In this document: positions 58,727 through 64,000 of the stretch, piece after piece | Position numbering within the stretch: the stretch's first letter is position 1 | How the letters are laid out: each line of letters starts with the position of its first letter | DNA from: Clostridium pascui | GTDB taxonomy: Bacteria; Bacillota; Clostridia; Clostridiales; Clostridiaceae | Assembly (NCBI RefSeq): GCF_016908015.1 | Contig: NZ_JAFBDB010000008.1 | Span: 98,465-162,464 of the forward strand | Direction of reading: 5' to 3' | Length of the DNA stretch: 64,000 nucleotides | Notes under the pieces: model-generated | What the model saw: only the letters and a program-made list of their open reading frames with translations | The model's database searches: none | Told to the model about the DNA's origin: nothing | Position numbers and translations under genes: made by a program

Positions 58727-59647
58727 TTACCCAATTATGCTATTTTCTCTAGCATAATAAAACAAATATTGTTGAGCAAAACCAGAAAGTTTTCCAAACT
58801 TTTCACGGGCAAAATCTCTTATTTTCTTCAAGGATACATCTGGGGCTACATAGAAATGCTGCATAGCTCTTTTTACCCATACATCCACCGGAAATGCAGA
58901 GTATTTCCCCATAGAAAACAACATTATACAATCTGCCACCTTAGGGCCTATTCCCATAAAATTTTGAAGTTCCTTATGACATTCATCATCATTTTTGCTT
59001 ATTATTAAATTTATATCAAAGCTTTCATTGTAAGTTTCACTTAATGAATTTAAACTGTTATATATTTTCTCAACTGTATCTCTTATATATTTAGCCCTAA
59101 AACCTGTTCCTAAACCTTCTAACTCCTCTTCTGTGGCTGCATGTAGTTTCTCTGCAGTCGGGAAAGTATAGTAGACCTCATCCTTGTAATAAAGCGGCTC
59201 TCCAAAACTTTTACTTATCTTCTCTATAGCTCTTTTTATCATTGGTATTCTATTGTTTGCAGATATAATAAAGGAAATAATAAGCTCAAAAGGCTCCTGT
59301 TTTAAAAGCCTTATCCCATGCCCAAATTCCACTGCTTTTTCCAAAAGCTCATCCTCACTTAATATATTTTTTACCTCTGCATAATCTCTAGTTAAATCGA
59401 AATATTCCATCCAAATATTTTTAAATTCTTCTTCTGTAGCATTATAAATTAAGACATCATTATCTCTTTTTTCTACTTCTATGACACGTCCAAAAGCTAC
59501 TCCTATATAGCTACCACTCTCTTGCTTATTCCACCTAAAACACTGTCCGCATTCAAAAATATGTGGTAGTTCAAAGTTTAAGACATCCTTTACAACTACC
59601 ACACTTATATCATTTTCTATATAGTTCTCTATATAATTAAAATCCAT
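58727..59647 (-). CDS. OGG-type 8-oxoguanine DNA glycosylase / AP lyase
   Basis: This 306-residue protein excises 8-oxoguanine and nicks the abasic site. It has an N-terminal OGG_N domain (FECGQCFRWNK, about 31-41) and an HhH-GPD domain with FMGIGPKVADC, in which Lys236 is the Schiff-base residue, and the catalytic Asp255 in FPVDVWVKR. The N-terminal domain separates it from plain AlkA proteins and matches the eukaryotic-type Ogg found in clostridia. It is probably monocistronic; a hairpin-rich non-coding block lies upstream of it. Confidence 0.92.
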   Translation of the reverse strand: MDFNYIENYIENDISVVVVKDVLNFELPHIFECGQCFRWNKQESGSYIGVAFGRVIEVEKRDNDVLIYNATEEEFKNIWMEYFDLTRDYAEVKNILSEDELLEKAVEFGHGIRLLKQEPFELIISFIISANNRIPMIKRAIEKISKSFGEPLYYKDEVYYTFPTAEKLHAATEEELEGLGTGFRAKYIRDTVEKIYNSLNSLSETYNESFDINLIISKNDDECHKELQNFMGIGPKVADCIMLFSMGKYSAFPVDVWVKRAMQHFYVAPDVSLKKIRDFAREKFGKLSGFAQQYLFYYARENSIIG

Positions 59648-59694
59648 CTTTTATCGCTCCTTTTAGAAATATTACGACATTTTTAATGGCTCTG

Positions 59695-59832
59695 GGTCGT
59701 ATAGAATTTTCATCTAGGAAGGTGTTCATTTCGCCGAGAACGGCTAATATTTATAAATTTAAAATCCCTCTCAGACAGTAAGCCGTTCTAAGGCCCATTC
59801 AATGCCTTCTACAATGAAAATTCTATGCTCCC
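59695..59832 (+). ncRNA. Long imperfect hairpin, candidate structured RNA or repeat
   Basis: ATAGAATTTTCAT (59701-59713) pairs with 59814-59826 and AGAACGGCT (59737-59745) pairs with 59781-59789, with AAGGTGTT opposite AATGCCTT between them. All three transition differences between the arms become G-U pairs only in plus-strand RNA, so the structure is read from the plus strand, opposite to its neighbours. No ORF is present. It may be an RNA gene or part of a dispersed element. Confidence 0.4.
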
Positions 59833-60128
59833 AAAGTATTAAAAAATTCTTCATGTGAACTGCCAAAGGAAGAAATTCAGACAACTGAATTTCTAAAATA
59901 CTTTAGAACTTATCACATAAAAATCTTTTAGGGCGGCAGCCCGCCACGTTACGAGAACTTATACTAAATAAATGAAAAAATTTAATTTACAAGTTCAAGA
60001 TAAGATAATACAATAAAATATTTTTGATAAAAAATAAAATGACTAACAGTTTACGACCTACCGGTCTTCGGGCTTATCAGCCCTTTTATAAGTGTCCATT
60101 TAAAGGAAATTTCGCCAAAGCGAAATTT
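59833..60128 (+). other. Hairpin-rich non-coding block
   Basis: Five further stems follow: AAAGTATT/AATACTTT enclosing AGAAATTCAG-ACAA-CTGAATTTCT (59833-59904), GGCGG-CAGC-CCGCC (59932-59945), GAACTT/AAGTTC (59955-59996), GGGCT-TATC-AGCCC (60070-60083) and AAATTTCGC-CAAA-GCGAAATTT (60107-60128). With the hairpin at 59695 they fill most of the 633-base gap 59648-60280. A 73-codon frame at 60024-60245 runs through two of the stems and looks non-coding. Confidence 0.55.
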
Positions 60129-60207
60129 CTTCCTTCCGCAGTATACATAAAGACATTTTCCTTTTATTATGCTTCTATAACAAAGTTTTTATTCATACCT
60201 AAAATAA

Positions 60208-60278
60208 AGGTACTAGATACTAGGATTATAAGAAACTTTGTATGACAAAATTTCTTATAATCCTAGCACCTAACACCT
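60208..60278 (-). repeat. Intergenic hairpin repeat, copy C
   Basis: Arms of 34 bases (60208-60241 and 60245-60278) differ at five positions, and all five become G-U pairs in minus-strand RNA. The core AGGTGCTAGGATTATAAGAAA-type sequence is shared with copies A and B. It starts three bases past the nfnB stop and is followed by TTTATTTTA, so it can terminate nfnAB. Confidence 0.82.
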
Positions 60279-60280
60279 AA

Positions 60281-61663
60281 TTACTTACTTAAAAATTCAT
60301 CAATAGCCTTTGCCGCTTTTTTACCTGCTCCCATTGCAAGTATTACTGTAGCTGCACCTGTTACAGCATCTCCACCAGCAAATATTCCCTTTTTAGTGGT
60401 TTCACCTGTTTCATCTTCTGCAATGATACATCCCCATTTATTTGTATCTAACCCTTTAGTTGTTGAAGTTATAAGTGGATTTGGAGAAGTTCCAAGAGCC
60501 ATTATGACTGTATCTAATTCTATTTCATACTCTGAATCCTTTATTTCTACAGGTCTTCTTCTTCCAGACTCATCAGGGGCACCAAGTTCCATCTTAATAC
60601 ACTTCATACCCTTTACCCACCCATTTTCATCACTAAGTATTTCTATTGGGTTTGTAAGCAAATCAAATATTATTCCTTCTTCCTTAGCATGGTGAATTTC
60701 TTCTCTTCTTGCTGGAAGTTCTTCTTCCGATCTTCTATAAACTATATGAACTTCTGCTCCAAGTCTTCTTGCAGTTCTAGCAGCATCCATAGCTACGTTA
60801 CCACCACCGACTACAGCAAGCTTTGTCCCTACCTTTACAGGAGTATCATAATCATTTCTAAATGCCTTCATAAGGTTATTTCTAGTTAAAAACTCATTAG
60901 CAGAAAATACTCCATTAAGATTTTCTCCAGGTATTCCCATGAACTTAGGAAGTCCTGCTCCTGACCCTACAAATACAGCACCAAAACCTTCTTCTTCCAT
61001 AAGTTCCTCTATTGTAACAGTTCTACCCACTATAACATCCGTTTCAATTTTTACGCCTAATTTTTTTACATTTTCTATTTCATGTTTTACTACAGTTTCC
61101 TTTGGAAGTCTAAATTCAGGTATTCCATATACTAAAACTCCACCTGCTTCATGTAAAGCTTCAAATATAGTAACATCATATCCCATTTTAGCTAGGTCTC
61201 CTGCACAAGTAAGCCCAGCTGGTCCGCTTCCTATAACTGCAACCTTTTTATTCTTTTTATCACTCTTTACAGTTAAATCTAGGTTATTTTCTCTTGACCA
61301 GTCTCCGATAAATCTTTCAAGCTTCCCAATTGCTACTGGTTCACCCTTAATTCCAAGTATGCATTTGCCTTCACATTGGCTTTCCTGTGGGCATACTCTT
61401 CCACATACTGCTGGAAGTGAACTATCTCTATTTATCACCCTTGCTGCTTCCTCAAAGTTGCCTTCTTTTAAGCGTTGTATAAATTCAGGTATATTTATAG
61501 CTACAGGACATTTAGGAACGCACATTGGATTTTTACAATTTAAACATCTCTTTGCTTCCTTTATGGCTTCTTCTTCAGTATAACCTAAAGATACTTCCTT
61601 GAAATTTTTAACTCTTTCCTCTGGGCTCTGTTCTCTAGATAAAATTCTTTTAAATTTATCCAT
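60281..61663 (-). CDS. nfnB: NfnB: NADPH-binding subunit of ferredoxin:NADP transhydrogenase
   Basis: This 460-residue flavoprotein resembles the glutamate synthase small subunit (GltD) but is paired with NfnA. It has two [4Fe-4S] sites in RCLNCKNPMCVPKCP (about 40-54), FAD-binding VIGSGPAGLTCAGDL (about 142-156) and the NADPH-binding VVGGGNVAMDAARTARR. With NfnA it forms the electron-bifurcating NADH-dependent reduced ferredoxin:NADP+ oxidoreductase. Its ATG overlaps the nfnA stop by one base. Annotators often call it gltA/gltD; no glutamate synthase large subunit is nearby. Confidence 0.9.
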   Translation of the reverse strand: MDKFKRILSREQSPEERVKNFKEVSLGYTEEEAIKEAKRCLNCKNPMCVPKCPVAINIPEFIQRLKEGNFEEAARVINRDSSLPAVCGRVCPQESQCEGKCILGIKGEPVAIGKLERFIGDWSRENNLDLTVKSDKKNKKVAVIGSGPAGLTCAGDLAKMGYDVTIFEALHEAGGVLVYGIPEFRLPKETVVKHEIENVKKLGVKIETDVIVGRTVTIEELMEEEGFGAVFVGSGAGLPKFMGIPGENLNGVFSANEFLTRNNLMKAFRNDYDTPVKVGTKLAVVGGGNVAMDAARTARRLGAEVHIVYRRSEEELPARREEIHHAKEEGIIFDLLTNPIEILSDENGWVKGMKCIKMELGAPDESGRRRPVEIKDSEYEIELDTVIMALGTSPNPLITSTTKGLDTNKWGCIIAEDETGETTKKGIFAGGDAVTGAATVILAMGAGKKAAKAIDEFLSK

Positions 61664-62553
61664 TATTCTTCACCGTCCAATCCTACAAAGCATTTATGAC
61701 CTTCTACTTTTTCCTGGTCTTCAAGTATCTTCTTACCTTCCTCTGTCTTATACATACCTTGTCTTCTCATAGCTTCTTCAAAGTCTACTTCATGTCCATC
61801 AAATTCTGGACCTTCTACACAGGCAAATCGTGTTTTTCCAGCTACTGTAACTCTACAAGCTCCACACATACCTGTACCATCTACCATTAAAGTATTTAAA
61901 CTTACTATAGTTTTTAAACCATACTCTTTAGTAAGTTTTGTAACAAATTTCATCATTATCATAGGTCCTATAGCTATCACTAGGTCATATTCTTTCTTTT
62001 CTTCATCAATTAACTTTTTAAGAAGATCTGTAACTAATCCTTTAAATCCATAGGAACCATCGTCAGTTGCCACATACATATTCCCAGCTACTTCTTTCAT
62101 TTCTTCTTCAAGTATTAGAGTTTCCTTTGACTTAGTTCCAACTATTACATCTGCCTTTACACCTACAGAATTTAACCACTTAACCTGTGGATATACTGGA
62201 GCAGCTCCAACACCACCTGCTATAAATATTATTTTCTTTTTTCTTAGCTCTTCTAAGTCTTCGTTAACTAATTCAGAAGGCTGTCCAAGTGGTCCTACAA
62301 AATCCATAAAATGTTCTCCCACTTCTAAAGCCGCCATCCTTTTTGTTGAACTTCCAACTACCTGGAATACTATTGTTACAGATTTTTTATCTTTATCATA
62401 GTCACAAATAGTTAAAGGGATTCTCTCCCCTTTCTCATCCATTCTTACTATTACAAATTGTCCTGGTTTTGATGATTTTGCAACTCTTGGCGCTTCTATA
62501 TCCATAAGATAAATATTTGGTGCTAAAAGTCTTTTATTTAAAATTTTATACAT
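61663..62553 (-). CDS. nfnA: NfnA: NAD-binding subunit of ferredoxin:NADP transhydrogenase
   Basis: This 296-residue ferredoxin-reductase-like protein (PyrK/sulfide dehydrogenase family) carries FAD and a [2Fe-2S] cluster. It has IPLTICDYD, the NAD-binding IFIAGGVGAAPVYPQ and the cluster cysteines in GTGMCGACRV and FACVEGPEFDGHEV. It bifurcates electrons with NfnB between NADH, ferredoxin and NADP+. I start at ATG 62551-62553 with GGAGGG about six to seven bases upstream; the longer frame to 62589 lacks a site. It is the first gene of the operon. Confidence 0.9.
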   Translation of the reverse strand: MYKILNKRLLAPNIYLMDIEAPRVAKSSKPGQFVIVRMDEKGERIPLTICDYDKDKKSVTIVFQVVGSSTKRMAALEVGEHFMDFVGPLGQPSELVNEDLEELRKKKIIFIAGGVGAAPVYPQVKWLNSVGVKADVIVGTKSKETLILEEEMKEVAGNMYVATDDGSYGFKGLVTDLLKKLIDEEKKEYDLVIAIGPMIMMKFVTKLTKEYGLKTIVSLNTLMVDGTGMCGACRVTVAGKTRFACVEGPEFDGHEVDFEEAMRRQGMYKTEEGKKILEDQEKVEGHKCFVGLDGEE

Positions 62554-62653
62554 TGTTTTCCCTCCCTCAATTAATCTCCATTTAGACAATTATAAAACTA
62601 TGTACTTCTCATAAATTAGCACATTTTAGCTAAATAAAGTGTTTGTTTTCTTA

Positions 62654-62681
62654 TAGACTATTATATATAAATAATAGTCTA
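62654..62681. promoter_or_regulatory. Palindrome covering the nfnAB -10 box (candidate operator)
   Basis: TAGACTATTAT (62654-62664) and ATAATAGTCTA (62671-62681) are perfect 11-base arms around six bases. The palindrome includes the -10 box and most of the spacer of the nfnAB promoter. No T-tract follows on either strand. Confidence 0.55.
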
Positions 62682-62689
62682 ATAATCAA
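62660..62689 (-). promoter_or_regulatory. Promoter of nfnAB
   Basis: TTGATT (62684-62689), an 18-base spacer and a consensus TATAAT (62660-62665) on the minus strand, about 100 bases before nfnA. Confidence 0.7.
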
Positions 62690-62802
62690 CTAAAAAAGCA
62701 AGATAATTTAAGATATTCTTAAATTTAAAAAACAAAATTAATAACATCAAAATTAACAATATTAAAACTAATATAAAGATTTATACCACTAAATTTAGGC
62801 AA

Positions 62803-62836
62803 TAAAAAAACTAGAGCCTTATTAAAGACTCTAGCT
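62803..62836 (-). terminator. Terminator after hbd
   Basis: CTAGAG and CTCTAG pair around CCTTATTAAAGA-type loop sequence and are followed on the minus strand by seven T residues. It separates hbd from nfnAB. Confidence 0.88.
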
Positions 62837-62850
62837 TTATATATTTAAAA

Positions 62851-63699
62851 TTATTTTGCGTAGTTGTGGAATCCTCTTCCTGATTTTCTTCCAAGCCATC
62901 CAGCTCTTACATATTTTCTAAGTAAGGAGTGAGCTCTGTATTTTGTATCTCCTGTTTCTGTATATAATACATCCATTATAGCAAGACATATATCAAGTCC
63001 TACTAAGTCTCCTAATGCAAGAGGTCCCATTGGATGATTTGCTCCAAGCATCATAGCCTTATCTATATCTTCAGCTGATGCTATTCCTTCAGCGTAAATT
63101 CCAACTGCTTCATTGATCATTGGAATTAATATTCTATTTACAACAAATCCTGGAGCTTCAGCAACTTCTACTGGATCCTTTCCAATTGCTACAGATACTT
63201 CTTTAACAGCATCAAAAGTTTCCTGTGATGTAGCCATTCCTCTGATTATTTCTACAAGCTTCATAACTGGAGCCGGATTAAAGAAATGCATTCCTATAAC
63301 CTTGTCTGGTCTTGCTGTAGCTGTAGCTACTTCAGTTATAGATAAAGATGAAGTATTTGAAGCAAGAATAGTTTCTGGCTTACAAATCTTATCTAATTCA
63401 GCAAATATTTCTCTTTTTATTTTCATGTTTTCTACTGCTGCTTCTATAATTAAATCACAATCAGCTGCCATGTTTAGGTCAACTGTTCCAGTTAATCTTG
63501 CAAGTATAGCATCCATATCTTCCTGAGCCATTTTTCCCTTAGCAACTAACTTAGAAAGACCTTTGTTTATTCCGTTAAGTCCTCTTTCTACGAACTCATC
63601 CTTTATATCTCTTAATACTACTTCGTAACCTTTTACTGCAAAAGCCTGAGCAATTCCTGCTCCCATAGTTCCTGCACCAAGAACACAAATCTTTTTCAT
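62851..63699 (-). CDS. hbd: 3-Hydroxybutyryl-CoA dehydrogenase
   Basis: Hbd reduces acetoacetyl-CoA to 3-hydroxybutyryl-CoA in butyrate fermentation. The 282-residue protein has the Rossmann motif [15 protein letters not shown] (6-20), the catalytic histidine in [12 protein letters not shown] (about 138) and [18 protein letters not shown]. The C-terminal helical domain ends [11 protein letters not shown]. It is the last gene of the crt-bcd-etfBA-hbd type operon; etfA lies about 100 bases upstream. Confidence 0.97.
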   Translation of the reverse strand: MKKICVLGAGTMGAGIAQAFAVKGYEVVLRDIKDEFVERGLNGINKGLSKLVAKGKMAQEDMDAILARLTGTVDLNMAADCDLIIEAAVENMKIKREIFAELDKICKPETILASNTSSLSITEVATATARPDKVIGMHFFNPAPVMKLVEIIRGMATSQETFDAVKEVSVAIGKDPVEVAEAPGFVVNRILIPMINEAVGIYAEGIASAEDIDKAMMLGANHPMGPLALGDLVGLDICLAIMDVLYTETGDTKYRAHSLLRKYVRAGWLGRKSGRGFHNYAK

Positions 63700-63755
63700 A
63701 GTATATATCCTCCCTAAACAAATATATTTTATAGTTTAACAAAACATATGAAAAT

Positions 63756-63793
63756 ATACATGTTTGCACTAGTAAAAGTACAAACATGTATTT
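63756..63793 (-). terminator. Hairpin between etfA and hbd
   Basis: ATACATGTTTG and CAAACATGTAT are perfect 11-base arms around 14 bases, followed on the minus strand by ATTTTCATATG. It is a weak terminator or mRNA-stabilising stem that could set the ratio of hbd to the upstream genes. Confidence 0.55.
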
Positions 63794-63798
63794 AAATG

Positions 63799-64000
63799 CT
63801 AGTTTTTAGCTTCTTTTATTTGAGCTATTAGTTCAGGAACAACTTTCTTGAAGTCTCCTACTAATGCTACGTCAGCTATCTGCATGATTGGAGCGCTTTC
63901 ATCTTTGTTTATAGCTATTATAAAGTCAGAATCCTGCATACCAGCTAAATGCTGAATAGCTCCGGAAATACCTACTGCAATGTAGATCTTAGGTCTAACT
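63799..64000 (-). CDS. etfA: Electron transfer flavoprotein alpha subunit, C-terminal part
   Basis: The last 66-67 residues of EtfA are present; the rest lies beyond the right edge. The reverse translation reads [20 protein letters not shown] and later [21 protein letters not shown]. The first of these is the FAD-binding signature of the alpha subunit ([12 protein letters not shown]). EtfAB works with butyryl-CoA dehydrogenase in electron bifurcation. The stop is TAG at 63799-63801. Confidence 0.96.
   Translation of the reverse strand, partial: VRPKIYIAVGISGAIQHLAGMQDSDFIIAINKDESAPIMQIADVALVGDFKKVVPELIAQIKEAKN

Noticed and set aside
60024..60245. A 73-codon plus-strand frame in the gap before nfnB
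   Set aside because: It passes through the AAATTTCGC hairpin and into repeat copy C, has no ribosome binding site and biased, non-protein-like composition.
60939..61583. A 214-codon plus-strand frame
   Set aside because: It is fully antisense to nfnB, which has clear family motifs; its serine/proline-rich composition is typical of a shadow frame.
60281..61663. Glutamate synthase small subunit
   Set aside because: The fold matches, but the one-base overlap with an NfnA-type gene and the lack of a large subunit favour NfnB.

Overview
The window is AT-rich, densely packed DNA from a low-GC Gram-positive anaerobe. An [FeFe] hydrogenase, an NfnAB-type transhydrogenase, a 3-hydroxybutyryl-CoA dehydrogenase next to etfA, a CIRCE-controlled groESL operon and strong AGGAGG ribosome binding sites point to Clostridium sensu stricto. 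A relative of C. botulinum/sporogenes is my guess; species cannot be fixed from sequence alone. Most genes lie on the minus strand. I see no prophage, insertion sequence, CRISPR array or rRNA gene.

Layout. The left edge cuts trigger factor (tig). Next come two coupled genes of unknown role and the complete de novo pyrimidine operon, transcribed pyrB-pyrC-pyrF-pyrK-pyrD-pyrE-carA-carB behind a promoter, a PyrR-type RNA loop and an attenuator (about 2.2-11.94 kb). Upstream of it is a purine salvage operon: promoter, guanine riboswitch, xpt, then a BMP-family nucleoside ABC transporter (lipoprotein, ATPase, two permeases; 11.95-17.6 kb). A dicarboxylate/amino-acid symporter and a small winged-helix-like protein with a palindromic promoter follow. 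A cluster of 21 tRNA genes (19.67-21.57 kb) built from duplicated blocks comes next, behind one strong promoter.

From 21.8 to 35.2 kb are a phosphodiesterase, rdgB, several uncharacterised proteins, an OppA-like lipoprotein and the housekeeping block pcrA-ligA-gatC-gatA-gatB. From 35.3 to 39.6 kb two M20 amidohydrolases flank an AbgT transporter (aminobenzoyl-glutamate type). Then come a TrpR-like YerC regulator, a pseudouridine synthase, a lytic transglycosylase coupled to a seven-repeat triple-tyrosine protein, a type I pullulanase, a YaiI-family protein and pgi. guaB-guaA form a second guanine-riboswitch operon (48.7-52.07 kb). A prepilin peptidase, groES-groEL, two membrane proteins, a ferredoxin-rich [FeFe] hydrogenase, an OGG-like glycosylase, nfnA-nfnB and hbd-etfA (the end of a butyryl-CoA operon cut by the right edge) complete the window.

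How it fits together. Pyrimidine synthesis, purine salvage and GMP synthesis are each controlled by a leader RNA that ends in a terminator. The right third carries redox genes for saccharolytic/butyrate metabolism (hydrogenase, NfnAB, Hbd, EtfA), with pullulanase and Pgi feeding sugar in.

No clearly new multi-gene system is visible. The best leads are non-coding: a family of intergenic hairpins at four sites, a roughly 430-base hairpin-rich block at 59.70-60.13 kb, palindromes overlapping the promoters of the small winged-helix gene and of nfnAB, and an attenuator-like leader on the hydrogenase gene.
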